Notes: generated from the letters alone by a model not told the origin. 64,000 nt of DNA from Acidobacteriota bacterium (GCA_030650395.1 JAUSDY010000170.1:1-64000); one strand, 5' to 3'; positions 45,826 to 55,131 are shown, numbered from the stretch's first letter. Made by a program: numbers and translations.

Positions 45826-47870
45826 AAAGGGAAATTGCCGCGCTCGCGCGCGAGTTGTCCCAGTCGCAACCGCTCGTGCTGTTCTTCGATGACGTGCATT
45901 GGGCGGACGCGTCAACCATCGACTTGCTGGCGTACCTGGCGCCGAGGTTTGCCGGCCTGCGCGTCCTGATGATCGTCACGTCGCGGCCGTCGGATCTGCG
46001 CCTCGCCAGCCACCCGTTCCTCTCGCTGCGGCAGGATCTGCAGGCCCGGCGGTTGTGCCACGAGCTGGCGCTCGAGATGCTGACCGCCGACGACGTCGAA
46101 CGATATTTCGCGCTCGAATTTCCGGGCCATCGCTTCCCGCCCGAGCTGCCGCGGCTGATTCACGCCAAGACCGAAGGCAGCCCGCTGTTCATGGCTGATC
46201 TGGTCCGCTACCTGCGCACCAAAGGCACGCTGGTCCAGGGAAGCGGAGGCGGGTGGGTGGTCGAAGGCTCGCTCGCGGAGATCGGGCGCGAGCTGCCCGA
46301 GTCGGTGCGGGGACTGATCGAGCGGAAGATCGCGCAGCTTGGCGACGAAGATCGGGCGTTGCTGACGGCGGCAAGTGTTCAGGGCTACGAATTCGATTCC
46401 GCCGTCATCGCGCAAGCGCTGGGGCTGGACCCGTCGCGCGTCGAGGAGCGTCTCGAGATGATCGAGCGCGCGCACCGCTTCGTGCAGCTGGTGGAAGAGC
46501 GCGAGTTCCCCGATCACACGCTGACGTTGCGCCACCGCTTCGTGCACGTGCTCTATCAGAACGCGCTGTACGCGCAGCTGCGGGCCACTCGCAAGGTCGC
46601 GTTGAGCGCGGCGGTCGCCGAGGCCCTGCTTCGGTTCCACGGTACCCGACAGGGTGAGATCGCCTCGGAGCTTGCGCCGCTGTTCGAGACCGCGCGCAAC
46701 TATCCGCGCGCGGCGGAGTTCTTTGGCCTGGCCGCCCAGCAGGCGGCCCAGCTGTTTGCCTCGCGCGAAGCGGTCGTGCTCGCGAGCCGGGGCGTGGCGC
46801 TGCTGCAATCGCTGCCCGACAGCCGCGAGCGGCAGGAACGCGAGCTCGCTTTGCGCGTTAGCTTAGGAAATGCGTTGATCGCGACCCGAGGCTACGCCGC
46901 CGACGCGGTGCTCGAAACCTACCTCCGCGCCCACGAGCTCTGTCTGCTGCTTGGCGAAACGCCGTACCTCTCTGCGGTGCTCTATGGGTTCGCTGCACTC
47001 TACCTGGTCCGCGGCGAACATCCGAGGGCCTTGCAATATGGCCAGGAGCTGCTCGCAGTCACCGAACGCCAGCAGGCCCCGGCCGTGGTCGTGGCGCACC
47101 GCCTGGTCGGCTGGCCGTTGCTGTCGATGGGACGGCTCGAAGAAGCGCGACAACGCTTCGAGGAAGCTCGGGCGATGTACCAGCCGGCCCTCCATCGCCC
47201 GCTCGCGTACTCGCACGGGCATGAGCCGGGGATGTCCTCTCGGATCAACCTTGCCATCACGCTGTGCCTGCTCGGCGATGCCGGCGAGGCTCGGCAACGT
47301 CGCGACGAGGGAATGGAGCTCGGGCGTCAGACTCCGCATGCCAACAGTCAGGCGTACGCGTTTCATTTCGCGGCGATACACGACCAGCTCCAGGGCGATC
47401 GCGACGCCGTGCGAGCGAACGCCGAGGCGGCGCTGAAGCTGGCCGAAGAGCAGGGGCTCGCGCTGTGGCTGGGATGGAGCGCGATTCTCAAAGGTTGGGC
47501 GCTCGCGGCCGGCGGCGACGTCGACGCCGGGGTCGTCACGATGCGGACCGGCATTGACACCGCGCGCGCGAGTGGCGCCGCAATGTTCAACACCTATTAT
47601 CTGGGACTGCTGGCCGACACGCTTTGTAGCGCGGGACGGATTGACGAAGCGGCTGCGGCCCTCGAAGAGGCGGATGGACTCATCGCCATTAATGAAGAGC
47701 GGTTCTGGGAATCGGCGCTGCTGCGGCTGCGCGGCGAGATCGCCGCGGGCCGTGGGCGGCGCGACGATGCGGAGATGTTCATCAACTGCGCGATCGCAGT
47801 CGCACAGGCGCAAGGGGCGAAGTTGCTCGAGAGCCGGGCTATCGCGAGCCTCGAGCGGCTGCTACGGTAA
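45774..47870 (+). CDS. ATPase and TPR part of the same kinase gene (frame-shifted)
   Basis: From about 45774 the frame reads AKAAEAQGGSQERLKREIAA, then the Walker B QPLVLFFDDVHWADASTIDL of an AAA/STAND-type ATPase, with the rest of the ATPase (GSPLFMADLVRYLRTKGT; RGLIERKIAQLGDEDRALL) and a long C-terminal TPR-like part (LLSMGRLEEARQRFEEAR, GRIDEAAAALEEAD). It has no start codon of its own and clearly continues 44332-45825. The full protein would be about 1180 residues: kinase, AAA ATPase, TPR. Convergent with the PQQ-like gene, overlapping by 9 nt. Confidence 0.82.
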   Translation, partial: ERCAKAAEAQGGSQERLKREIAALARELSQSQPLVLFFDDVHWADASTIDLLAYLAPRFAGLRVLMIVTSRPSDLRLASHPFLSLRQDLQARRLCHELALEMLTADDVERYFALEFPGHRFPPELPRLIHAKTEGSPLFMADLVRYLRTKGTLVQGSGGGWVVEGSLAEIGRELPESVRGLIERKIAQLGDEDRALLTAASVQGYEFDSAVIAQALGLDPSRVEERLEMIERAHRFVQLVEEREFPDHTLTLRHRFVHVLYQNALYAQLRATRKVALSAAVAEALLRFHGTRQGEIASELAPLFETARNYPRAAEFFGLAAQQAAQLFASREAVVLASRGVALLQSLPDSRERQERELALRVSLGNALIATRGYAADAVLETYLRAHELCLLLGETPYLSAVLYGFAALYLVRGEHPRALQYGQELLAVTERQQAPAVVVAHRLVGWPLLSMGRLEEARQRFEEARAMYQPALHRPLAYSHGHEPGMSSRINLAITLCLLGDAGEARQRRDEGMELGRQTPHANSQAYAFHFAAIHDQLQGDRDAVRANAEAALKLAEEQGLALWLGWSAILKGWALAAGGDVDAGVVTMRTGIDTARASGAAMFNTYYLGLLADTLCSAGRIDEAAAALEEADGLIAINEERFWESALLRLRGEIAAGRGRRDDAEMFINCAIAVAQAQGAKLLESRAIASLERLLR

Positions 47871-49481
47871 TCCGAACGCGAGCAGCACATTGCCTGGCTT
47901 GCCGCGCCATTGCCCATAGCCCGAATTGGTCAGCACCAATCCGCCGGCGATCACCGGGCCGGCCGCGTCGATCGATCCGCCCTGCGCCTTGACGCCGTTC
48001 ACGGTTTCAAACGGCACCATGGTGTTGAAGTCCCAGATGATCTTGCCGTCCGCGGTCGAGTAAGCACGGAAGTGGCCGTCGATCGATCCTGAAAACACCG
48101 CGCCGGGCATCACGCTGACCGGCGCCGATTGCGCGCCGGTGCATCCGGGCCCCGTCGTGCACGTCAGCGCGGGCGCGGGTGTGTGCCACACTCGCTCGCC
48201 GCTCGTCAGCTTGATCGCATAGAGCCCGCCGGCCTTGTCCGAGGGCTCGAGCACGTCCGATACCGCTACGTAAATGTTCTGGTCGTCCGCCGCCGATCCC
48301 CATTCGACGCCGCCGAGCGCGCCGCCCTTGCCGGCGCGGAACTGCCAGATGATCTTGCCCTTTTCATCCGGCGCCAGCCCGTAGACCACGCCCGATTTCT
48401 GGCCGAGCGCGAGCACGCGGCGGCCGCCGGGCAGCACCCGCAGGATCGGCGAGTTGCCAAAGTCGAAATCCGGACCAACATCGTCTGGACAATTCTCGAC
48501 GCCGGGCTTGCAGCCGATCACGAAGACGTCGTTGGGTGTGACCTGCGAGGTCCACTGAATCGCACCCGTTGTCATGTCGAGCGCGACGACGGCGTCGCTG
48601 TTGGGCGAGGCAGGGGCGGTGTAGGCGTTGCCGGTCGCCACGTAGATGGTGTTCTTCGCGACGTCGAGCGTCGGCGAGGTCCAGATCGCGGCGCCGGCTG
48701 ATTTCCAGATCGCCGTGCCGGTCGAGGTCTTGCCGGTGATCTTCGGCTCTTCCGGAATCATGTACGACTTCCAGATCTGCTTGCCGGTGGCGGCGTCGAG
48801 CGCGACCACGCTGCCGCGGAACGTGCAGCACGCGTAATTGGCGCGTGCGCCCGACACTTCTTCAATCGACGAGACCGGCACGAACAGGCGGCCGTTGGCG
48901 TAGGCCGGCGCGCCGGTCACCCGCGCGGCGGCATGGTCGTCGACCTTGGTCTTCCACAGGATCGTGCCAGTCTGCGCGTCGATGGCGTAGGCGTTGGCGC
49001 GGATGTCGCCGAACATCGCGATGGTTCGCGGCTTGCCGTCGATCGGCACGCGCGCGATCGCAATCGAGGTGCGCACGCCGCCGTCCGCCTTAAAGGTCCA
49101 ATGGGTGCAGCCGGTCTTGGCGTCGAGCGAATAGACCATGCCGTTGGTGTTGCCGACGAACACGCGTCCGGCCGCCACCGTCGGCTGGCCCGACGCGGAC
49201 GAGACGCCGGGGAAACCGAACGCCCATTTCAACGTGAGCTTCGGCACTTGCGCGGCCGTCAGCCCCGCCGCCTTTTCGTTCTGGAACCGTGTGTTCGACG
49301 CGTCGTTGCCCCACCCGTTCCACATCGGCATCAAGGCGGGATCCGGCAGCACGGCACCGGCAGGACATGCGCCGACCGCGGCGTCAGCGGCAGGTTGTGC
49401 CGGAGCCGATTGGGCTGAGGCAGTGGCGCCAATCAGGCAGAAGAACGCAAACGAAACGGCCACACAGAGTTTTAGATTCAT
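47862..49481 (-). CDS. Secreted PQQ-like propeller, polyvinyl-alcohol dehydrogenase type
   Basis: A 539-residue exported protein. Signal peptide (VAVSFAFFCLIGATASAQ), then WNGWGNDASNTRFQNEKAA, LTLKWAFGFPG and repeated blades with GCTHWTFKADGG, ILWKTKVDDHAA, IIWQFRAGKG. A Cys pair CC in NYACCTFRGSV is reminiscent of the vicinal disulfide found in quinoprotein dehydrogenases, and ATGNAYTAPASPNSDAV is typical of PVA dehydrogenases. I infer oxidation of an alcohol with electrons to a cytochrome; the heme domain is absent here. Chosen ATG starts the signal peptide; 16 upstream codons are non-conserved. Confidence 0.85.
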   Translation of the reverse strand: MNLKLCVAVSFAFFCLIGATASAQSAPAQPAADAAVGACPAGAVLPDPALMPMWNGWGNDASNTRFQNEKAAGLTAAQVPKLTLKWAFGFPGVSSASGQPTVAAGRVFVGNTNGMVYSLDAKTGCTHWTFKADGGVRTSIAIARVPIDGKPRTIAMFGDIRANAYAIDAQTGTILWKTKVDDHAAARVTGAPAYANGRLFVPVSSIEEVSGARANYACCTFRGSVVALDAATGKQIWKSYMIPEEPKITGKTSTGTAIWKSAGAAIWTSPTLDVAKNTIYVATGNAYTAPASPNSDAVVALDMTTGAIQWTSQVTPNDVFVIGCKPGVENCPDDVGPDFDFGNSPILRVLPGGRRVLALGQKSGVVYGLAPDEKGKIIWQFRAGKGGALGGVEWGSAADDQNIYVAVSDVLEPSDKAGGLYAIKLTSGERVWHTPAPALTCTTGPGCTGAQSAPVSVMPGAVFSGSIDGHFRAYSTADGKIIWDFNTMVPFETVNGVKAQGGSIDAAGPVIAGGLVLTNSGYGQWRGKPGNVLLAFGLP

Positions 49482-49552
49482 CGCGGTTCCTTGGGCGGCA
49501 TTATGTGCCGCCCCGGCGGCGGAGGGCAATCCGGCCGCATTCGATGGTCGGT

Positions 49553-49576
49553 GTAGCGCGGAACTCTAGTTCCGCG
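49553..49576 (+). repeat. GTAG palindrome with CGCGGAAC arms
   Basis: GTAG, then arms CGCGGAAC and GTTCCGCG around TCTA (49557-49576). Lies between two minus-strand genes. Same arms as 6567-6619 and 51227-51246, core CTCTAG rather than CTTTAG. Confidence 0.85.
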
Positions 49577-49644
49577 ATCCTGCGAACCCGCGGCAGGGTC
49601 CCGCCCGTCCGGGCCCCTGACAGCCTCCTGCGCACCCACGCCCG

Positions 49645-51147
49645 CTAGTAGGTCACGCGAACGCGGTATTTGAGCACCGCGGTGCCATCGGCGGCGACCG
49701 GCACCTTGAACTGCGCGGCCCACGCGGAGGTCTTGGTGTACTCGTGCGATGAGCGCAGCATGCGCCACGATCCGCCCACCGGCTCGTTGACTTCGACCGA
49801 GATCGCGGTGGCCTTGTGGTTACGGAGCGTGATCTCGTATTCGAGCTCGTAGACGTTGGACGAGATCTTCTGGAAGTCGATCTGCTTCCGCTCGCACACC
49901 ACGTCGAAGGCGTTGCCGATCCTGACGTTCAGCGTTTCGTCTTTCGGCGTGTGCATGATGCGGTCTTCGCCCACGAACTGCACGCCGCCTTTCGAGTCCT
50001 GCTGGTAGACGCGCAGCACGCCCGCGGGCATCGGGATGCCCAGTCCGCTCTTCGCTTCGTTCTTGAACTGGTAGTAGACCTGGACGAGATCCTTGATGGG
50101 CGAGCCCGGGTGTTGCTGGTTGTGGTAGTAGTAATGTTGTCCCTCCACCACGTAGCGCTTCAGGGTCGGCACATCGGTGCCGGTGAGCAGGCTGAGCTGC
50201 TTGGTCTGGTCGTTGTTGATGGTCGTCTTCCGGCCGAGCGTGTAGAGGTGGTAGTCGGAGAACGATTCTTCGGCCATGTTGGCGGCCGGCGCCGCCGCGT
50301 CGCGTCGGGCTGACATTTCCGCCATGACCTTGCCGAGCTGCTGGCGGACGCGATTCAGATCGCCGGCCACGAGCTGCAGCTTCGCGTTGGGGAACGCGGT
50401 GCCGCTGCCGTTGGTGAGCGTGACCCAGCCGTTCAAGTCGGCGGCCTTGTCGTCGCGCCCGACGGTGAGCACGTAGTCGGCGTTCCACGCCAGCTTGCCG
50501 GCGAGATACGACGCCTCGACGCGATGCTTCGCGACGCCGTCGTTCTGCACGGTCCAGATCAGGGTCGGCCGTGAATACAACGTCGTCGGCAGCTCGGGAA
50601 AGCGAATGTGATCGAAGCCCATGCCCGTGACGATCTCGCTGCCGATCTTCCAGACCGGCGCCGAGTTGTAGCTGAGGAGCAGCGCCTTCACTTCTTCCTG
50701 CCGCGTCGATCCGCCGTCCTGCCGCGTTCGCATCAAGGTGACTTCGCGTCCGACGTACTTGCGAAGCAGCTTGTCGGGCTCGAGCAGGTCGTACTCGTAG
50801 TTCTGCTCGAGCACGCTTACGCGGGTCGGCTCGGTGAGGGATCGAAAGTGCACGGTCGCGGGATTCACCGTGGCGGCGATGTCCATGAACCGCAAGTTGC
50901 CCACGCCGCGGGCGAGCTGCAGGTTGCGCACGTCGCGGACGAGCGCGATGTCGGAGTTGTAGACCGTGATCGCCAGCTCCGACTGATCGTCGAGCGTCGT
51001 GGTGAGGTCCTGCCCGGTCTCGGTGGCCGACACAGGCGCCTCGTCGATTCTGTCTGGCCCGGCTGACAAGGCCGGCTGGGCTTCGGGCCGCAGCAGAAGG
51101 GCGCCGCTGATGATGATCAGCGCGGCAAGAGAAGTGCGTGCAGACAT
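49645..51147 (-). CDS. Secreted DUF4139 protein
   Basis: A 500-residue exported protein (signal to about residue 23). DUF4139 features are LAITVYNSDIALVRDVRNL, LRKYVGREVTLMRT, WKIGSEIVTGMGFDHIRFP and WNADYVLTVGRDDKAADLNG. The C-terminal half has the DUF4139 beta-rich part with YQFKNEAKSGLGIPMPAG and YELEYEITLRNHKATAISV. Function unknown; mucoidy-related or carbohydrate-linked roles have been guessed for the family. A good ribosome site (AAGGAG) precedes the ATG. Situated after the sigma/anti-sigma pair on the same strand, and possibly a target of it. Confidence 0.85.
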   Translation of the reverse strand: MSARTSLAALIIISGALLLRPEAQPALSAGPDRIDEAPVSATETGQDLTTTLDDQSELAITVYNSDIALVRDVRNLQLARGVGNLRFMDIAATVNPATVHFRSLTEPTRVSVLEQNYEYDLLEPDKLLRKYVGREVTLMRTRQDGGSTRQEEVKALLLSYNSAPVWKIGSEIVTGMGFDHIRFPELPTTLYSRPTLIWTVQNDGVAKHRVEASYLAGKLAWNADYVLTVGRDDKAADLNGWVTLTNGSGTAFPNAKLQLVAGDLNRVRQQLGKVMAEMSARRDAAAPAANMAEESFSDYHLYTLGRKTTINNDQTKQLSLLTGTDVPTLKRYVVEGQHYYYHNQQHPGSPIKDLVQVYYQFKNEAKSGLGIPMPAGVLRVYQQDSKGGVQFVGEDRIMHTPKDETLNVRIGNAFDVVCERKQIDFQKISSNVYELEYEITLRNHKATAISVEVNEPVGGSWRMLRSSHEYTKTSAWAAQFKVPVAADGTAVLKYRVRVTY

Positions 51148-51226
51148 GGGAACCGCTCCTTGGAATCCGGGCCAATCGCGGCCCTTTCACTTAGAACGGG
51201 GACGGCGGGAATTCTTGCAGACTCGC

Positions 51227-51250
51227 CGCGGAACTAAAGTTCCGCGCTAC
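51227..51250 (-). repeat. GTAG/CTTTAG palindrome supplying a stop codon
   Basis: On the minus strand GTAG, arms CGCGGAAC and GTTCCGCG around TTTA (51227-51246). The TAG of the core is the stop codon of the anti-sigma gene; its last codons (RRSAEL) derive from the element. Confidence 0.9.
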
Positions 51251-52184
51251 GCCGCCACGTCTTTCCGCCATCGTCGGTGCGGAAGATGCGGCCGTCGATC
51301 GTGGTGACCACGGCGACCCGGGCGTCGGTGGCGGTGATTGCGGTGAGGTCCGTTGTTTCGGGGAACGGCAGCCGCGTGACTGTTTTCCCGTCGATCGTGA
51401 GCAGCACGACACCCGCGCGGCCGACGAACCAGGTGGTGGTGGGTGAGGGCGACGAGGTCGATGTGATCTGCACACCGCTCGGCAGTGCCACCTGCGCTCG
51501 CAACTGACCGATCGCCGGCGCTGCGGCGGGCGGCGCAGGGGCAGCAGCCTTCGCGGCTCCTTGCTCTTCCAACGCGCGCGGCTCGGCTCGGTCGCGACGT
51601 TCAGCGGCGGTGTCGGCCTTCATCAACGCTTCGGCCTTGCGCTTCGATTCGTCAAAAGCCGCCGTGCCCGTCGCGGAGTTCGCCCTTGCCGCGCTATCCG
51701 CCAGCTTGCCCGGGACTGGTTGATCTTTGCCCGCGGATGGCGCGGCGTTTTTCAGATCAGCAGGCGCAGGCGCCACGGCGTCGCGTGCCGGAGCCGGTGG
51801 CGACTCGGGTGCAACCTGAATCTCTTTCTTCTGGAGTGGCGCCGAATAGCGATCTGCCGGGACGACCATCCATAGCGTCACGGCGGCGGCTCCTGCTGCC
51901 AGCGGCGCGAGCCACCAGCGCCACAAGCGCACCGGGCTCGCGCTGTTCGCGGCCACCTCGGGCGTGGCGCGCGCCAGCGTGCCGATCAGGGCCTGGCACC
52001 GCGCGCAGTTCGCCGCGTGCGCTTCGGCCATCGCGACCGACTGCGCATCAAGGCCGCCGTCCATCCAGGCCGCCAGCGTCTCGGCATCCAGGCAGGCCGG
52101 CGTGATCGGCGCGTCAGCGCCGCGGCCCAGCGTGGCCTTCAGCGCCTGATCCAGCGCGCGATCGCGATCGTGCTCGGCGTTCAC
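51234..52184 (-). CDS. Anti-sigma factor with zf-HC2 domain and propeller-like C-terminus
   Basis: A 316-residue protein. N-terminal zf-HC2/anti-sigma domain (CLDAETLAAWMDGGLDA, EAHAANCARCQALIGT) with the His-x3-Cys-x2-Cys metal site. One transmembrane helix at about 86-108 (WWLAPLAAGAAAVTLWMVV). Then an Ala/Pro/Lys-rich extracytoplasmic segment and a C-terminal part VGRAGVVLLTIDGKTVTRLP, RTDDGGKTWRRSAEL that looks like a single Ycf48/BNR propeller repeat. It should hold the sigma factor encoded next to it until a signal outside releases it. The start overlaps the sigma gene stop (ATGA). Confidence 0.85.
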   Translation of the reverse strand: MNAEHDRDRALDQALKATLGRGADAPITPACLDAETLAAWMDGGLDAQSVAMAEAHAANCARCQALIGTLARATPEVAANSASPVRLWRWWLAPLAAGAAAVTLWMVVPADRYSAPLQKKEIQVAPESPPAPARDAVAPAPADLKNAAPSAGKDQPVPGKLADSAARANSATGTAAFDESKRKAEALMKADTAAERRDRAEPRALEEQGAAKAAAPAPPAAAPAIGQLRAQVALPSGVQITSTSSPSPTTTWFVGRAGVVLLTIDGKTVTRLPFPETTDLTAITATDARVAVVTTIDGRIFRTDDGGKTWRRSAEL

Positions 52185-53071
52185 GACAGTTCCTCATTCA
52201 TAGAACGGTCGGCCGCGGATTTCTTGCGGCCCTGCCCGGGATCGAGCCAATCGCCCAGATCGATCGATCCCGCATCGGCGGTCATGCTGGCGAAACACTC
52301 GGCGATCTCACGGTCGCTGAACCGATGATCGCCGCGCAGTCGGCGTTCGACGTCTTCGCGGATGGCCCGCCTGATCCGCGTGAGATGCCGCGAGACGCTG
52401 GCTTCATGTTCGCCGATGAGCCGGCCGATTTGCGCCAGCGTCATCTCCTGCGAATAGTAACAGCCGAGCCGCAGGCGATCACGCGGCTCGAGCGCCGCAA
52501 TGGCAAGGCCCAGCGCCTGTCGCATCGCCGCCGCAAAGCGGGCCCGATCCGGATCGATGGCCGCGGGCCGCGCCGCGATCGCGGCAGGCGAGGTCTCCTC
52601 CGGCAACGGGTCGCGACGACGACCGGCGCGGATCTGATCCACGTAACGTTGGGTGACAAGGGATCGCAGCCAAGTGGCGAGGCTGCTGCGGCCGTGAAAG
52701 TAATGAAACAGCGACTGCCGCGCGCCGTCCTTGTTCTTCAGCCCGTAGAGCTCGGCATACAGCGCGTCGGCGGCCTCGCGCGCGCCGCCACCCGGATCGA
52801 TGGCATCGGCCGCGCGGTACAACGACGGGCGGAACTCGATGATGAAGTGATCCCACGCGGCGTCGTGGCCGAGCGCACATGCGCAGGCCAGCGCGAGGTC
52901 CGGCAAATGGAGCGACTTGAAATAGCGGTCGAACTCGGCGGGACTGGGTTCGCGCCCCGCGAAATGCTTCGCCGCGCTTCGCTTGAGCGCGTCAACAAAC
53001 GCCCCTTGCGGGACGTGCCATCGCTCAGCGCCGGCGTCACGAAACAGCTGCTGGATCCGTGCCGAATCCAT
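52181..53071 (-). CDS. Sigma-70 family RNA polymerase factor (ECF-like)
   Basis: A 296-residue sigma factor. Region 2 is visible around WDHFIIEFRPSLYRAADAID to RSSLATWLRSLVTQRYVDQI (about 70-155) and region 4 as LAQIGRLIGEHEASVSRHL (about 225-245). An unusual N-terminal 60 residues (FVDALKRSAAKHFAGREP) and a C-terminal acidic tail lie outside the core. It is translationally coupled to the anti-sigma gene. Its target promoters cannot be told from sequence. Confidence 0.85.
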   Translation of the reverse strand: MDSARIQQLFRDAGAERWHVPQGAFVDALKRSAAKHFAGREPSPAEFDRYFKSLHLPDLALACACALGHDAAWDHFIIEFRPSLYRAADAIDPGGGAREAADALYAELYGLKNKDGARQSLFHYFHGRSSLATWLRSLVTQRYVDQIRAGRRRDPLPEETSPAAIAARPAAIDPDRARFAAAMRQALGLAIAALEPRDRLRLGCYYSQEMTLAQIGRLIGEHEASVSRHLTRIRRAIREDVERRLRGDHRFSDREIAECFASMTADAGSIDLGDWLDPGQGRKKSAADRSMNEELS

Positions 53072-53126
53072 TCACGCTGATCCTGTCGTCTATTCGCCGG
53101 CTTGTCGATTACTTAGTGGGGAGTGG

Positions 53127-53159
53127 AAAAAGGCGGCGGCGGGTTGTCCCGCCGCCGCC
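53127..53159 (-). terminator. Intrinsic terminator downstream of the 53174 gene
   Basis: Perfect 12-bp stem: GGCGGCGGCGGG (53132-53143), loop TTGT, CCCGCCGCCGCC (53148-53159). On the minus strand the stem is followed by TTTTT (53127-53131). Lies 15 nt after the stop of the gene at 53174-53686, and before the sigma gene. Confidence 0.9.
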
Positions 53160-53173
53160 CTGAGACGTCTGAT

Positions 53174-53686
53174 CTACATCGTGGAACAAGAGGCGCTGAC
53201 CATGGTCAGCGTGTCGATCTTGACCTTCACGACCGTGGTCTGGATGTCGGCCTTCCCGCTCTTACGCCCGGCCGTGGAGACCCCGAGCTGGGCGGGGGTA
53301 GCCTTGACATCCCGGCCAGGCCCTTCCACTTCGACCGTCCAGCCACCCTTGCCGTCTTCGCCGAGTTTGACTTCCATTTCCTCGCTGTCGACGTCGGTAA
53401 TCGTCCCCATGATGTTGACCTGATGGCCGACGTGTGCGCGGAGCGGCTTCACCGAGTCGAACCAGTAAACCACCCGGCCGTGCGACGGCGCGTGCGCCGG
53501 GACGGCGGCGACGTGCGTCATCACGAAGGTGTCGGCTTTCTGGCCTTTCTCGACACACGTGCTGAGGGTCACCTTCGAACCGACGGCACGCTCGTCGTCG
53601 GGCTTGCTCTGTGCGAACGCCGACGAGCTGGAGAGCGCCATCCCCGCAACCACACATATGGCTACAGTCTTCTGAATTTGGGTCAT
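53174..53686 (-). CDS. Secreted protein of unknown function
   Basis: A 170-residue exported protein (signal to about residue 25: VAICVVAGMALSSSSAFAQ). The mature part has VVYWFDSVKPLRAHVGHQVN, IMGTITDVDSEEMEVKLGED and a C-terminal SASCSTM; the middle resembles OB-fold-like domains (VGHQVNIMGTITDV). No family recognised with confidence. It lies on its own, closed by a strong terminator, upstream (in transcription) of the sigma gene. Possibly highly expressed. Confidence 0.75.
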   Translation of the reverse strand: MTQIQKTVAICVVAGMALSSSSAFAQSKPDDERAVGSKVTLSTCVEKGQKADTFVMTHVAAVPAHAPSHGRVVYWFDSVKPLRAHVGHQVNIMGTITDVDSEEMEVKLGEDGKGGWTVEVEGPGRDVKATPAQLGVSTAGRKSGKADIQTTVVKVKIDTLTMVSASCSTM

Positions 53687-53811
53687 TTTGGTCCCTCTAA
53701 TAGCGCGTGGTTACCGCGGGAGATGCGCTACTAGCAGACATTGCAATTGGCGAGCCGTCGCCCGAGGCCAGACTTGGGGATGGTAGGATCGCCGCCTCAG
53801 GAGATCCGCCC

Positions 53812-55131
53812 ATGACCCGCTATGTGAGCTTTGCCGCCGCCCTCGTCTTTCTTGTTGTCTCCAGTGAAGTCCGGCCGCTTGGCCAGGCCGGCGCCGCAGA
53901 TGAGGCGCTCGTCAAGAGGGCGCGCGCGATTCACGACCGCGTGATCGCTCTCGACACCCACGACGACATCAATCCGGAAAACTTCACGCGACAGAAGAAC
54001 TACACGCAGCGGCTCGAGACGCAGGTCAACCTCCCCAAGATGGTTGAAGGCGGCCTCGACGCGTCCTTCTTCATCGTCTATGTGGGGCAGGGCGAGCTGA
54101 CGCCCGCGGGATACGACAGCGCGTACAAACAGGCGGTGGCCAAGTTCGACGCGGTGCATCACCTGACCAAGGAGATCGCGCCCGGCCAGATCGAGCTGGC
54201 GCTGACGGCGGCCGACGTGCCGCGCATTGCGAAATCGGGCAAGAAGGTAGCGCTCATCGGCATCGAGAACGGCTACTCCATCGGCACCGACATCAAGCGC
54301 GTCAAGGAGTTCTACGATCGCGGCGGCCGCTACATGTCGCTCGCACACAACGGCCACAGCCAGCTTGCCGACTCGAATAGCGGCGAGCGCGATGGCAAAT
54401 GGCTGCACAACGGCCTCAGCGAGTTGGGCAAACAGGCGATCGCCGAGATGAACAAATGGGGGATCATGGTCGACCTCTCCCATCCCTCGAAGGCCGCGAA
54501 CCTGCAGGCCATGGCCCTGTCGAAGGCGCCGGTGATTGCGTCGCATTCGGCCGCACGCGCGCTCGCCGATCACAGCCGCAACATGGACGACGAGCAACTG
54601 ATGGCGCTCAAGAAGAACGGCGGCGTCATTCAAACGGTGGCGTTTGCCGGCTACGTGAAGATCAACAAGCCCGACACGCCCGAGCGCACTGCCGCGATCC
54701 TCGCGCTCCGCAACGAATTCGGCCTTGGCGCGCCGGGCGGCGGTCCCGGCCCCGGCACCGGCGGCGGTGGTGGCGGCGGCGTGATGGCCAAGCTGACGCC
54801 CGAGAAGCGCAAAGAGTACATGGCGCGCATGGCCGAGATCGACAAGAAGACGCCGGGCGACACGCGCGCGACGGTCGCCGACTTCGTCAACCACATTGAT
54901 TACCTGGTGAAGACGATTGGCCTCGAGCACGTCGGCATCTCCTCCGACTTCGACGGCGGCGGCGGCGTCACGGGCTGGAACGGCGCCGAGGAAACTTTCA
55001 ACGTCACGCTCGAGCTCGTGCGCCGCGGTTACACCGAAGAGCAGATCGGCAAGATCTGGAGCGGCAACCTGTTGCGCGTGATGGCGGATGTGGAGAAGGT
55101 CGCAAAGCAGATCCAAGCAGGGCAGAAATAG
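53812..55131 (+). CDS. Membrane dipeptidase (peptidase family M19)
   Basis: A 439-residue M19 dipeptidase. HxD metal site in VIALDTHDDINPENF, bridging Glu in LIGIENGYSIG, His in MVDLSHPSKAA and ASHSAARALADHSRN, and Asp in VGISSDFDGGGGVTGW. An internal Gly/Pro-rich stretch (about residue 305-320, GAPGGGPGPGTGGGGGGG) is unusual and suggests a flexible loop. Signal peptide at residues 1-25. It would hydrolyse dipeptides in the periplasm. Good ribosome site (AGGAG). The MoxR gene starts immediately after its stop codon. Confidence 0.92.
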   Translation: MTRYVSFAAALVFLVVSSEVRPLGQAGAADEALVKRARAIHDRVIALDTHDDINPENFTRQKNYTQRLETQVNLPKMVEGGLDASFFIVYVGQGELTPAGYDSAYKQAVAKFDAVHHLTKEIAPGQIELALTAADVPRIAKSGKKVALIGIENGYSIGTDIKRVKEFYDRGGRYMSLAHNGHSQLADSNSGERDGKWLHNGLSELGKQAIAEMNKWGIMVDLSHPSKAANLQAMALSKAPVIASHSAARALADHSRNMDDEQLMALKKNGGVIQTVAFAGYVKINKPDTPERTAAILALRNEFGLGAPGGGPGPGTGGGGGGGVMAKLTPEKRKEYMARMAEIDKKTPGDTRATVADFVNHIDYLVKTIGLEHVGISSDFDGGGGVTGWNGAEETFNVTLELVRRGYTEEQIGKIWSGNLLRVMADVEKVAKQIQAGQK

